A stretch of DNA of 64,000 nucleotides, from contig NZ_CP150355.1 of assembly GCF_051521495.1 (NCBI RefSeq), positions 9,796,001-9,860,000 of the forward strand, given 5' to 3'. Under the pieces are notes generated by a model, which was given only the letters and a program-made list of their open reading frames with translations, was not told the DNA's origin and did not search any database. The translations under genes were made by a program, and so were the position numbers. Origin of the DNA: Sorangium sp051521495 (GTDB taxonomy: Bacteria; Myxococcota_A; Polyangia; Polyangiales; Polyangiaceae). Below, in pieces: positions 38,157 through 48,577 of the stretch. Numbering within the stretch: the first letter of the stretch is position 1; each line of letters opens with the position of its first letter.

Positions 38157-39536
38157 GTGCCCGACCTGATCGTCCACCCAGCGGAGCGGCCGCTCATCGG
38201 GAGCGTGCCGGTCCCCGCGGACAAGAGCATCGCCCACCGGGCGCTCCTCCTGGCTGGGCTCGCCACCGGGCAGAGCCGCATCCGGGGCGGGACGCTCGGC
38301 GGCGACGTCCTCTCGACCGTGAGCGCGCTGCGCGCCCTGGGCGTCCGCATCGACGAGCCGTCGCCGGGCGACCTCGTCGTCCATGGCGCCGGGCTCTCCG
38401 GGCTCCGCGCCCCCGACGGCCCCATCGACTGCGGCAACTCCGGCACCACGATGCGGCTCCTCGCAGGCATCCTCGTCGCCCAGCGCTTCGCCGCGCGGCT
38501 CGTCGGCGACGCGTCGCTCTCGCGCCGCCCCATGGAGCGCGTCGCGAGGCCGCTCCGGCTCCGCGGCGGGCACATCGAGGGGCAGCTCGATCCGCGCAAG
38601 ATCGGCGAGATCACGGCGCCGCTCGACGTCGGGCCGCTCCCCGAGCCGCACGTGCTCTCGTCGATCGAGCACGAGATCCCCGTCCCGTGCGACCAGACGA
38701 AGAGCGCCCTCCTCCTCTCCGGCCTCTTCGCCGACGGCCCCACGTTCGTGCGCGAGCCGATCGTCTCGCGCGATCACACCGAGCGCATGCTCACAGCGCT
38801 CGGCGCGCCGATCGACTCGGTCGGCGCGATGGTCTGCCTCGACGCGGCCCGCTTCTCCGGCGCGCTCCCCGCGTTCGAGCTCGACGTGCCCGGCGACCTC
38901 TCCGCGGCCGCGTTCCTCGTCGCCGCCGCGCAGATCGTGCCGGGGAGCCGCGTGACGGCGCGGCGGGTGGGCCTCAACCCGACGCGCACCGGCCTGCTCG
39001 AGGTGCTGCGCGACATGGACGGCGACGTCGCCGTCGAGATCAAGGGAGAGGCCCTCGGCGAGCCCGTCGGCGATCTCCACATCGCGTCCGGTTCCGGTTC
39101 CGGCGCCGGCCTGCGCGGCGGGCGCGCGGGCGGCGAGCTCGCGTCGCGCGCCATCGACGAGCTGCCGATCCTGCTCGGCCTCGGCGCGCGGGCGCGCGGC
39201 CTCACCGAGGTGTTCGACGCGCGGGAGCTCCGCGCGCAGGAGACCGACCGGATCGCGGCGATGGCGTCCGTGCTCGGCGCCTTCGGCCTGCGCTGCGAGG
39301 AGCGCACCGACGGGCTCCTCGTCGAGGGCAGGCCCGACCGGCCGCTCGACGCGGCCGACGTCGACAGCCGCGGCGATCACCGCATCGCGATGACGGCCGC
39401 CGTGCTCGGGCTCGCCGCGAGCGGACCCACGCGCGTCCGCGACGCGGGCTGCATCGCGACAAGCTTTCCCCTCTTCGTCGGGACGCTGCGCGCCCTGGGC
39501 GCGCGCATCGAGGTCGAGGGCGCCCGCGCGGCGTGA
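38157..39536 (+). CDS. aroA: 3-phosphoshikimate 1-carboxyvinyltransferase (EPSP synthase)
   Basis: A 459-residue shikimate-pathway enzyme joining PEP to shikimate-3-phosphate in the cytoplasm. Signatures: VPADKSIAHRALLLAG (S3P/PEP binding Lys, Ser, Arg), DCGNSGTTMRLLAG, SLSRRPMERVARPL, CDQTKSALLLSGLFA, and the C-terminal RAQETDRIAAMASVLG and DSRGDHRIAMTAAVLG. Length is normal. The start is GTG at 38157. The gene is 40 bp upstream of cmk, a widespread aroA-cmk-rpsA arrangement. There is a slightly enlarged Gly-rich loop (~303-325). Confidence 0.95.
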   Translation: MPDLIVHPAERPLIGSVPVPADKSIAHRALLLAGLATGQSRIRGGTLGGDVLSTVSALRALGVRIDEPSPGDLVVHGAGLSGLRAPDGPIDCGNSGTTMRLLAGILVAQRFAARLVGDASLSRRPMERVARPLRLRGGHIEGQLDPRKIGEITAPLDVGPLPEPHVLSSIEHEIPVPCDQTKSALLLSGLFADGPTFVREPIVSRDHTERMLTALGAPIDSVGAMVCLDAARFSGALPAFELDVPGDLSAAAFLVAAAQIVPGSRVTARRVGLNPTRTGLLEVLRDMDGDVAVEIKGEALGEPVGDLHIASGSGSGAGLRGGRAGGELASRAIDELPILLGLGARARGLTEVFDARELRAQETDRIAAMASVLGAFGLRCEERTDGLLVEGRPDRPLDAADVDSRGDHRIAMTAAVLGLAASGPTRVRDAGCIATSFPLFVGTLRALGARIEVEGARAA

Positions 39537-39576
39537 GCGCGCGATCGGTAATCGAGAGACAGGAGGAGGTGCGCAG

Positions 39577-40377
39577 GTGACCGAACGGCAAAGACAGGAC
39601 GACGCGCGCCACCTCGAGCCCCGGCGGCTGCGCGTCGCGATCGACGGGCCGGCCGGCGCCGGCAAGGGCACGGTCGCGCGGGGGCTCGCCGAGCGGCTCG
39701 GCTACCTGCTCGTCGACACCGGCGCGATCTACCGCGCCGTCGCGCTCGCGGCCCGCCGCGCGACCCTGGCGTGGGAGGAGGAAGGCGCGATCGGCGCGCT
39801 CGCCGAGGATCTCGCGCGCGGCGGGCGCATCGCGCTGGAGCGGAGCGCGCACGGCGTGGCGCCCGACTCGTCCGCCCCCCCGCCCATGGGCGCCCCGGCC
39901 CAGTCGAGCCTGGGGGGCAGCGGCATGCGCGTGCTGCTCGACGGCGAGGACGTCTCCAGCGCGATCCGCGCGCCCGAGATCAGCCTCGGGGCGAGCCGGG
40001 TCTCGGCCATCCCCGCGGTGCGCAAGGCGCTGCTCGCGATGCAGCGGCAGGCCGGCGCGGGCGGCGGCGTCGTGCTCGAGGGGCGCGACATCGGGACCGT
40101 CGTGTTCCCGGACGCCGAGGTGAAGTTCTTCCTCACGGCGCCGGCCGAGATCCGCGCGAAGCGGCGGTACGACGAGCTCGTCGCGCGCGGCATGACCGTC
40201 AGCTTCGAGGCGACGCTCTCCGACGTGCTCCGCCGCGACAAGGCCGACAGCGAGCGCGCCGTCGCGCCGCTCCGCAAGGCCGACGACGCGATCCTGGTCG
40301 ACTCCGGGCACAGGAGCCCGCAGGAGATCATCGACGAGATGGCGACGCTCGTGGAGATCCGTGCGCGCGGCGGCTGA
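39577..40377 (+). CDS. cmk: Cytidylate kinase
   Basis: A 266-residue enzyme phosphorylating CMP/dCMP. The P-loop is IDGPAGAGKGTVARGLA and DTGAIYRAVALAA contacts the nucleotide. The CMP-binding part follows: EGRDIGTVVFPDAEVKFFLT, then KRRYDEL and the lid/adenine segment RRDKADSERAVAPL. There are ~18 extra N-terminal residues and an unusual Ala/Pro/Ser insertion around residues 88-112, outside the active site. GTG 39577 has AGGAGG upstream. Its last 17 bp overlap the following gene. Confidence 0.94.
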   Translation: MTERQRQDDARHLEPRRLRVAIDGPAGAGKGTVARGLAERLGYLLVDTGAIYRAVALAARRATLAWEEEGAIGALAEDLARGGRIALERSAHGVAPDSSAPPPMGAPAQSSLGGSGMRVLLDGEDVSSAIRAPEISLGASRVSAIPAVRKALLAMQRQAGAGGGVVLEGRDIGTVVFPDAEVKFFLTAPAEIRAKRRYDELVARGMTVSFEATLSDVLRRDKADSERAVAPLRKADDAILVDSGHRSPQEIIDEMATLVEIRARGG

Positions 40378-41347
40378 GGTCCGCGCCGTCGCCGTCGCCG
40401 CCGCCGTGTTGGCGCTCGGGGTCCCGGCCTGCGGGGACGCTGTGGGCGGCGGCGGCGGCCATCCCGCGCGCGGTGCGGCGAGCCCGGCCGGCCCGCGCGT
40501 CGTCCGGCGCGTCGAGCCGGCCGATCTCCTGCCGGCCGATCTCGATCTCGTCGTGCGCGTCGACGTCGCCCGCATGCGCGCCGGCCTGGGCCAGGCGGCC
40601 TCGGACGAGCTCGCGCGGCGCGCGCTCGACGAGGCGCCCGACGAGGCGCTGGAGAGCGCGCTCCAGCGCGCCGACGTCGTCTGGCTCGGCCTGCGGCTCG
40701 CCGATCTCGAGGAGGGCGATCGCGTTGTCGTCCTGGAGGGCCGGATGGCCGGGTTCGCGCCGGATCCCGGCCGCTGGGAGGCGGCGCCTTCGGCGCAGGA
40801 CGTCGGCGCGGTCGACCGCGTCGCCGTCTTCGGCCGCCGCGGCGGCGTCGCCGGCGCCAGCGTCGGATCGCGCGCCGACACGGCGCGGATCATCGCGCTC
40901 GGCGATCGCGCCGTCGCGCTCGTGTCGGCGGTCGAGGTGAGCAGCGTCGCGCGCGTCCTCCGCGACGGCCCCGACGCGCGCCGCGGCGACCCGGCCGCCG
41001 AGGGGATCGTGAGCCTCGACCTGCGCGCGCGCCGGCTGCCCCCTTACGTCGCGCGGCGCTTCCCGTCGATCGGCGCGCTCGTCGCCGGCGTCGCGCGCGT
41101 CCGCGCCGTGGCGTCGCTCCACGACGACGGGGTGCGCCTCGACGTGGAGCTCGTCGGCGTCGACGAGGCCGGCGCGGCGCGCGCCCGCCGGTTCCTCGAG
41201 GTGCTCCGCGACAACGTCGAGGATGTGCGGTACGCAGAACTCATGAAGGCGCTGTCGATCGAGCAGGTGGAGCGCACCGTGCGGCTCCGCTGGCTCTTCC
41301 CCGCGCCCCTCGTGCTCGCCCTGCTGTCCGGGCGCTCCCCCGGCTAG
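40361..41347 (+). CDS. Hypothetical lipoprotein between cmk and rpsA
   Basis: A 328-residue protein with a signal peptide ending LALGVPAC (lipobox) and a soluble alpha/beta domain (DLLPADLDLVVRVDVARM, DRVVVLEGRMAGF, VVSLDLRA-like strands) of unknown function. The region around residues 55-75 resembles residues ~85-105 of the product at 41516-42646 (IPGDANIVIRLETADL), so the two are probably distant paralogues. The GTG start overlaps cmk by 17 bp, which argues for translational coupling with this housekeeping gene. The palindromic element follows 30 bp after its stop. Confidence 0.7.
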   Translation: MRAAAEVRAVAVAAAVLALGVPACGDAVGGGGGHPARGAASPAGPRVVRRVEPADLLPADLDLVVRVDVARMRAGLGQAASDELARRALDEAPDEALESALQRADVVWLGLRLADLEEGDRVVVLEGRMAGFAPDPGRWEAAPSAQDVGAVDRVAVFGRRGGVAGASVGSRADTARIIALGDRAVALVSAVEVSSVARVLRDGPDARRGDPAAEGIVSLDLRARRLPPYVARRFPSIGALVAGVARVRAVASLHDDGVRLDVELVGVDEAGAARARRFLEVLRDNVEDVRYAELMKALSIEQVERTVRLRWLFPAPLVLALLSGRSPG

Positions 41348-41377
41348 TCTGCCAGGGATCTGCGTCGCGAGCGGAGC

Positions 41378-41472
41378 GAGAGTTCAACGCAAAGGCGCGA
41401 AGGCGCAAAGACGCAAAAATGCACGACATTCGTTCTTTCTTTTGCGCCTTCGCGCCTTCGCGTTGAACTCTC
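41378..41472. repeat. Palindromic intergenic element, GGCGCGAAGGCGCAAA-type arms
   Basis: A 95-bp inverted repeat. Arms of 33 bp (41378-41410 and 41440-41472) match at nearly all positions and consist of tandem GGCGCAAA/GGCGCGAA octamer-like units. The loop is AT-rich with TTCGTTCTTTCT. It is related in design to 19883-19953 (TTCAACGC/GAACCGCC outer end, repeated G-C-AAG inside). It sits between two genes on the same strand. Confidence 0.75.
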
Positions 41473-41515
41473 TCCCCGGATCCCTTGCCGGACTTCTCGC
41501 GGGCGGAACTAGCCG

Positions 41516-42646
41516 ATGCCTGACACGCTGATCGAAGAACCGATCCGACCGACCGTGACCGACGACCTCGCAGCGCCGGCCGGCGACCCCGCGACGCCCG
41601 CCGGCGACCCCGCAGACGCGCGCCCCTCGCCGCCAGGCGACGGCGCCCCCGCGGCCCCGCAGCGCCCGGGCCGCACCCGCGGGGCCGCGTGCCTCGTGCT
41701 CGCAATCGCGCTCGCCGGCGCCGCGCTCGGCGTCTACTTCTTCTTCTGGCGCTACGTGCCGACGGCCCGGCAGCACATCCCGGGCGACGCGAACATCGTG
41801 ATCCGCCTGGAGACCGCCGACCTCGCGCTCTTCGGCCCCGTGCGCCAGCACTTCCTCCCGCTGCTCGACGACGCGCCGAAGACCACGTCGCGGAAGGCGC
41901 GCATCGAGGCGGCCACCGGCCTCGATTTACCCTCGGATCTGCGCGAGATCGTCGTCGCGTCGACCGACGCGACGAGCTGGGTCGCGCTCGCGGGCGGGCG
42001 CATCCCGAAGGGCCGCTTCGTCGCCGGCATGGAGAAGGTCGCGCGCGACGAGGGTTGGACCGGCGTCCGCCGCGAGGGCGAGCTTCTCGTCCTCGGGCCG
42101 CGCGCCGTGATCGGCCAGGCCGACGACGGCACGCTCGTCCTCGGCACGGACGTCGCGATCGTGAGCGCCGCGCTGCCTGCGTCGCCCGAATCAGAGGAGT
42201 GGCGGCGCCTCGATCTGCCCGAGCAGGGCGCCGTCACCTTCGCGCTCACCAGCGCCGCGTTGTCCGGCGCGGCCGCCGCGGTCTCCGGCGTGCTGCCGCG
42301 GGCCGGAGCGCTGTTCCGCCGCGTCGACCACGCGTCGGGCGCCCTCACCCTCGGCGCCGAGCCCGCGCTCTCGATGCTCCTCGCGCCCGCGTCGGGCGAG
42401 GTCGCCGCGGCGCTCGCCCCGGACACCCAGGCGCTCCTCGGGAGCCTCAAGCTCACCCTCGCGGTGCTCCCCGACGCCGTCGACGTCGTCGGCGCCGGCG
42501 CCGCGCTCGACGGAGCCCAGGCGCAAGCGCGGGGCGAGCGCGTCGAGATCCGGACGAGATGGCCCTACGAGGGCCTCGATCGCGCCTGCGCAGAGCTCGC
42601 ACAGCGCGCCCGCGCCGCACGCGACGCTGCGGCGAACGCGCCCTGA
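41516..42646 (+). CDS. Single-TM hypothetical protein between cmk and rpsA
   Basis: A 376-residue protein with a ~55-residue Pro/Asp/Ala-rich cytoplasmic N-terminus and one membrane helix (ACLVLAIALAGAALGVYFFF, ~58-77). A large periplasmic domain follows (IPGDANIVIRLETADLALFG ... LRTRWPY-like end). It is related by layout and short motifs to the preceding lipoprotein. No catalytic motif is visible. It is 250 bp upstream of rpsA and separated from it by a plausible promoter region. Confidence 0.7.
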   Translation: MPDTLIEEPIRPTVTDDLAAPAGDPATPAGDPADARPSPPGDGAPAAPQRPGRTRGAACLVLAIALAGAALGVYFFFWRYVPTARQHIPGDANIVIRLETADLALFGPVRQHFLPLLDDAPKTTSRKARIEAATGLDLPSDLREIVVASTDATSWVALAGGRIPKGRFVAGMEKVARDEGWTGVRREGELLVLGPRAVIGQADDGTLVLGTDVAIVSAALPASPESEEWRRLDLPEQGAVTFALTSAALSGAAAAVSGVLPRAGALFRRVDHASGALTLGAEPALSMLLAPASGEVAAALAPDTQALLGSLKLTLAVLPDAVDVVGAGAALDGAQAQARGERVEIRTRWPYEGLDRACAELAQRARAARDAAANAP

Positions 42647-42896
42647 GATCGCGCCGCTTTGAGCGGACGGGCACATCCTTCCCACGAAAAAGGACCGGAC
42701 CTACAAAAACCTCTGGTGGCTCGGTCGTTGCATTGACAGAGGCCCCTCCTCAGACTACAGGCTCGCCTCTCCCGAGGGGCCGGGTGCATCGGTACGCGTG
42801 TGCCTGCCCCTCCGCCGCTCGTGCGTGGCACCTAGGGTCCACGCCTACGCCCGCGCGGCGAATCCCAGGGAAGGAAAGGAAACAAGAACGAACAAC

Positions 42897-44630
<1,734 letters not shown>

Positions 44631-44754
44631 CGTTGCCCGGCGCGCGGCGTCTCTGACGCCGCAGCGCCAGGCGCTCACCCGCCGCACGTCAGGTGCGGCG
44701 GGCCGCGGGCGCCCCGGTGCCCTCGGCTCGCCGTGTGGACCCGATGTCGAAGAG

Positions 44755-44794
44755 AGAGGCGAGGCCCTTCCCAGGGTCTCGCCTCTTGCTTTTT
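44755..44794 (+). terminator. Rho-independent terminator after rpsA
   Basis: A 13-bp GC-rich stem (AGAGGCGAGGCCC / GGGTCTCGCCTCT, one mismatch) with a 6-nt loop, followed by TGCTTTTT. It lies 125 bp past the rpsA stop and 28 bp before the next start, ending the housekeeping transcript. Confidence 0.85.
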
Positions 44795-44821
44795 CCGCGA
44801 GGCTGCGCGGACGATGCCGCG

Positions 44822-45208
44822 ATGAGAGGCCTCCTTGCGCGCTCCGCCCTCGCGGCGCCCGTCTTCGCCGCGCTGGCGCTCAGCGCCCTTCCTGCCCACG
44901 CCGACGGCCCGCGCGCCGCGGCCGCCGACCCGTGGTTCGGCGACGACAAGGCGCGCCATTTCTGCGCGTCAATCGCCCTTGCCGGCGGCGGGTACGCGCT
45001 CGGTTCGCTCGCGACGAACGACGTTCGGCAGCGGCTCGCGGTGGGGGCCGCGGTCGCGCTCGGCGCCGGCCTGGCGAAGGAGGCCTACGACGCGACCGGG
45101 CACGGCGACCCCTCGCTGCGTGACCTCGTCTGGGATGTGCTCGGCACCTCCGCCGGGCTTGGCCTCTCGCTCTGGTTCGACCTCGCCGCCACGCCGATCC
45201 AGTTCTGA
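44822..45208 (+). CDS. YfiM-like (DUF2279) exported protein
   Basis: A 128-residue protein with a signal peptide (LARSALAAPVFAALALSALPAHA, cleavage after AHA). A conserved DDKARHFCASIALAGGGYALG resembles the DKxxHF...S core of YfiM/DUF2279 proteins. Later KEAYDATGHGDPSLRDLVWDVLGT also fits the family (KE.yD..g....s..D...n..G). Two hydrophobic stretches suggest membrane association. Start ATG 44822 begins the signal peptide. Function is not established. Confidence 0.65.
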   Translation: MRGLLARSALAAPVFAALALSALPAHADGPRAAAADPWFGDDKARHFCASIALAGGGYALGSLATNDVRQRLAVGAAVALGAGLAKEAYDATGHGDPSLRDLVWDVLGTSAGLGLSLWFDLAATPIQF

Positions 45209-45302
45209 GCGCGCGCCGCCGGCGCAGCGGCGGAGCGCGCGACGGGGCGCCGTGCGCGCGGTGGTCCCGCGCGCGTTGCCGCCGTGCTAGCGTCTCTGCG
45301 AC

Positions 45303-45854
45303 ATGGGCAACCCCCTGTGGGCGCCCTGGCGCATCGAGTACATCCTTGCGCCGAAGGGCCAGGCCGACTGCATCTTCTGCGGTATCCCCCGCGCAACCGA
45401 GCAAGAACAGCGCGACCGGCTGGTCGTCGCGACGACCCGCCGCGCGTTCGTCATGCTCAACCGCTACCCGTTCGCGTCGGGCCACCTCCTCATCGTCCCG
45501 CACGCGCACGTCGCCTCGCTCGACGCGCTCGAGCCGGCCGATCACGAGGCCCTCTTCCGCCTCGTGCGCGAGTCGACGACCCGCCTTCGCGCCGCGCTCA
45601 AGTGCGAGGGCATGAACGTCGGGATCAACCTTGGCACCGCGGCGGGCGCCGGGATCGCCGAGCACCTGCACGTCCACATCGTCCCGCGCTGGCCCGGCGA
45701 CACCAACTTCATGCCGGTCCTCGCCGACGTCCGCGTGGTCCCGCAGGCGCTCGAGGCGACGCGCGAGCACCTGCTCGGCTTCTTCGCCGACCTCCCTGCG
45801 TCGCTCGTCGACGAGGGCTCCCACGGCCGGACCGCGCGCGGCGAGGCGCTGTGA
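45303..45854 (+). CDS. HIT family nucleotide hydrolase/phosphorylase
   Basis: A 183-residue histidine-triad protein. The N-terminal NPLWAPWRIEYI and CIFCGIPR (zinc-type Cys pair) precede the core VMLNRYPFASGHLLIVPHAH. The catalytic triad is EHLHVHIVPRWPGDTNFMPV. The PLWAPWR...HLHVHxVPRW.GD.NFMPV pattern matches the AP4A phosphorylase/hydrolase-like HIT group of actinobacteria and others. It is translationally coupled to the next gene (GTGA overlap at 45851-45854). Confidence 0.9.
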   Translation: MGNPLWAPWRIEYILAPKGQADCIFCGIPRATEQEQRDRLVVATTRRAFVMLNRYPFASGHLLIVPHAHVASLDALEPADHEALFRLVRESTTRLRAALKCEGMNVGINLGTAAGAGIAEHLHVHIVPRWPGDTNFMPVLADVRVVPQALEATREHLLGFFADLPASLVDEGSHGRTARGEAL

Positions 45855-47293
45855 GCGAAGGCCCCTCGCGGCGCACCGTGTTCCTGACGGTCAGCGCCGT
45901 CCTCACGGCGGCGCTGCTCATCGTCGCCCACGCGGTGCTGCTGCCCTTCGTGCTCGCGCTCGTCGTCGCGTACGTGCTCACGCCGGCCGTGCTCCGGCTC
46001 GAGCGCGCGCGCGTCCCGCGGTGGGCGGCGATCCTGGTCGTCTACGCGGTGGTGCTCTCCGGGATCGCGGGCTTCTTCGCCCTCAGCGTCCCGCGCCTCA
46101 TCGCCGAGGGGAAGGCGCTCACCGTCGAGGCCCCGCGCCTCGCCGCGCGCCTCCGCGAGGAGTACCTGCCCGCGCTCGACGCGCGGCTCCACCGCTGGTC
46201 GGGCCACGGGCACGTGGCGCCGCCGCCCGGCCGGGAGTCCGACCAGCCCGCGCGGCCGCCCGACTCCATCGCGGCCCCTGGAGGAGAAGAGGGCCTCGAG
46301 CGCCCGTCGCTCCGCATCTTGCCCGCGCCGGACGGCTCGTTCGACGTGCAGATCGCCGACGACATCGAGATCCGCGAGAAGGGCGACGGCGTCTGGCAGC
46401 TCGCGCAGGCGCGCCCGAGGCACGCGCTCTCCAGCGCGAACATGCTCCAGGAGGGCTACGAGAAGGCGGCCGCCTACCTGAAGGAGAACTCGCTCGCGGT
46501 CCTCCGGATCGGGCAGGCCATCGCGACCGCCATCTCGCGCGGCATCTTCAACCTCTTCATGACGTTGATGCTCGGCGGGTACATCATCCTGACCCACGAG
46601 AAGATCCTCCGCTTCTTCCGCGAGCTCTGGCACCCGACCTCGCGCGACTCGTTCGATCGGTTCCTGCGCCGGCTCGACCGGGGGCTCTCCGGCGTCGTCC
46701 GCGGGCAGCTGCTCATCTGCCTCGTCAACGGCGTCCTCTCCGCGATCGGCTTCTGGCTCTTCGACCTCAAGTACTGGCCGATCCTCTCGGTCCTCGCGGC
46801 GGTGATGTCGCTGATCCCGATCTTCGGCTCGATCCTGAGCTCGATCCCGGCGGTCCTCATCGGCCTCACGCAGTCGTTCGGCACGGCGGTCGGCGTCCTC
46901 GTGTGGATCGTCGGCATCCACCAGCTCGAGGCGAACTTCCTGAACCCGAAGATCATCGGCGACTCGGCGAAGATCCACCCGGTCCTCGTGGTGCTCTCGC
47001 TGCTCATCGGCGAGCACTTCTTCCAGATCACCGGCGCGCTCTTCGCGGTCCCCTGCCTCTCGATCGCGCAGACGATCTTCCTCCACTTCCGCGAGTCGAC
47101 GCTGGGCCTCGCCGATCCGACGGCCACGATCCCGCCGGTGCGCGGCGCCGCGATCGTCGCGCCCTCGATCGAGCCGCTCCCGCCGCTGCGCGGCTTCGAG
47201 CCGGTCCGCCCGGCGTCCACGCCCGTCCCCGCCCCCGAGCCCGAGGGGGAGCCCAGCGCGCGCGGCAACGACCCGGGCGCGGCCGCCAGCTAG
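45851..47293 (+). CDS. AI-2E family (PerM-like) transporter
   Basis: A 480-residue inner-membrane protein with the AI-2E/PerM fold: two N-terminal helices (VFLTVSAVLTAALLIVAHAV and VLALVVAYVLTP). A long soluble segment follows (~75-205) that is Pro/Glu-rich and larger than usual (PPPGRESDQPARPPDSIAAP). Then come the conserved C-terminal helices with SGVVRGQLLICLVNGVLSAI, LIPIFGSILSSIPAVLIGL and HQLEANFLNPKIIGDSAKIHP. That last block is the family signature. The substrate is unknown; family members include Na+/H+ antiporters and signal exporters. The stop codon lies inside a 65-bp tandem duplication. Confidence 0.88.
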   Translation: MSEGPSRRTVFLTVSAVLTAALLIVAHAVLLPFVLALVVAYVLTPAVLRLERARVPRWAAILVVYAVVLSGIAGFFALSVPRLIAEGKALTVEAPRLAARLREEYLPALDARLHRWSGHGHVAPPPGRESDQPARPPDSIAAPGGEEGLERPSLRILPAPDGSFDVQIADDIEIREKGDGVWQLAQARPRHALSSANMLQEGYEKAAAYLKENSLAVLRIGQAIATAISRGIFNLFMTLMLGGYIILTHEKILRFFRELWHPTSRDSFDRFLRRLDRGLSGVVRGQLLICLVNGVLSAIGFWLFDLKYWPILSVLAAVMSLIPIFGSILSSIPAVLIGLTQSFGTAVGVLVWIVGIHQLEANFLNPKIIGDSAKIHPVLVVLSLLIGEHFFQITGALFAVPCLSIAQTIFLHFRESTLGLADPTATIPPVRGAAIVAPSIEPLPPLRGFEPVRPASTPVPAPEPEGEPSARGNDPGAAAS

Positions 47294-47405
47294 CCCGCGT
47301 CGCCCGAGCGCCGCCCCCCAGCTCCGCCGTAGGCCCCCGGGGCGCGGCCGCCAGCTAGCCCGCGTCGCCCGAGCGCCGCCCCCCAGCTCCGCCGTAGGCC
47401 CCCGG
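47276..47405. repeat. Perfect 65-bp tandem duplication at a gene end
   Basis: 47276-47340 is repeated without a mismatch at 47341-47405. The unit includes the last codons and TAG stop of the permease gene plus ~48 bp of non-coding sequence, so a second in-frame-looking 'AAAS stop' follows downstream. Complete identity points to a recent duplication. Confidence 0.9.
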
Positions 47406-47503
47406 GGGCCGGTCAGCTCGTCCGTCCGCCTCCGCTGGCCGCTCCCCCGCAAGCCGGCTATGAGACCCCGCGCCCCGCGCAGGAAATCAGCTCCACGACC
47501 TCG

Positions 47504-48451
47504 ATGAAGACCCCCGGCAAACCCACCCCGAAGAAGCAGAGCCCCAAGCAGCAGCGCGAGCAGGCCATCGCGGCGCTGCGCAGCGGAAAGCCCCCGGCCG
47601 ACCCGCTCGCCCAGCTGAACCCGCGCTCGCTCGCCATCCGCGTCGGCATCCCGGCGCTCATCATCTGGGCCATCGCCCTGGCCATCCCGGGGATCTGGCC
47701 GAAGGCGGCCGCCGGCGTCCTGACGCTCATCGTCGGCGGCGTCATCGTGTGGGCGCTGCGCTTCGCGACCAAGACGCGCGCCGTCGCGCAGATCGTGCAG
47801 ACCGCCGACTCCGCCGAGGCCCGCAAGGACGCCATCGCCAAGCTCGACACGGAGTTCAAGAAGGACGACGCCGCCGCGACCTTCGCGAAGGCGCAGCTCC
47901 AGATGCAGGAGGACCCGCGGGCCGCGCTCCGGACGCTGGAGACCATCAACCTCGACAAGGTGATGGCCCCCATGGCCGATGAGGCGCGCGCCCAGCGCGG
48001 CATGATCCACCTCATCCTGAGCGAGACGGACGAGGCGCGGGCGCTCGTCGACAAGATCGACATGACCCGCCACAAGGAGCCGAAGATCCGCGCCATGATG
48101 GCCGCCATCGTCGGCGAGGCGTGGGCCCGGACCGGCCAGGCCGCGAAGGCGGTCGAGCTGCTCGAGACCTTCGATCCGAACGACGAGGCGTTCGCCGAGC
48201 TCAAGCCGCAGCTGCTCCGCTCGCGCGCGTTCGCCTACGCGTGGGCGAACAACACGAAGCAGATGAAGACCACCCTGCGGACCCTGAGCGCGCTCAACCC
48301 GCAGTACCTGAGCGGCTTCGTCACCAAGAAGAAGAGCCCCATGGGCGTCCCGCCGCGCGGCGTCCACCCGATGCTCGAGAAGGAGGCCTTCGAGATGCTG
48401 ATGCGCTCGGGCGCCGTCCCTCGGAAGATGCAGCAAGTGCGGCGCGGCTGA
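47504..48451 (+). CDS. TPR-like membrane protein
   Basis: A 315-residue protein with a basic N-terminus (MKTPGKPTPKKQSPKQQREQ), two close membrane helices (ALIIWAIALAIPGIW and GVLTLIVGGVIVWAL, ~52-86), and a long alpha-helical domain (~90-300). The domain has TPR-like repeats (AEARKDAIAKLDTEFKKDDA, AGEAWARTGQAAKAVELLET-like). It is probably an inner-membrane scaffold; no catalytic motif. RBS near ACGACCTCG is weak. Found 98 bp after the tandem duplication. Confidence 0.65.
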   Translation: MKTPGKPTPKKQSPKQQREQAIAALRSGKPPADPLAQLNPRSLAIRVGIPALIIWAIALAIPGIWPKAAAGVLTLIVGGVIVWALRFATKTRAVAQIVQTADSAEARKDAIAKLDTEFKKDDAAATFAKAQLQMQEDPRAALRTLETINLDKVMAPMADEARAQRGMIHLILSETDEARALVDKIDMTRHKEPKIRAMMAAIVGEAWARTGQAAKAVELLETFDPNDEAFAELKPQLLRSRAFAYAWANNTKQMKTTLRTLSALNPQYLSGFVTKKKSPMGVPPRGVHPMLEKEAFEMLMRSGAVPRKMQQVRRG

Positions 48452-48577
48452 TGCGCGGCTGACACGCGGCGGAGAGGCGAGCGGCCGAGGCCGTCGTCAT
48501 CGGTCGTCATCGATCGGGCCGCCGAGCCCGCCCGCCGAGAGCGGGACCCTTGACGCAGGGCGCGGCGAGCGGCTCAG

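Noticed and set aside
41378..41472. attC-like integron recombination site
   Set aside because: The hairpin has simple tandem arm units, no conserved R boxes, and no integrase gene or cassette array nearby.
45542..48436. Minus-strand 964-codon frame over the HIT/permease/TPR genes
   Set aside because: No motif, and it covers three well-supported + strand genes; an antisense artefact.
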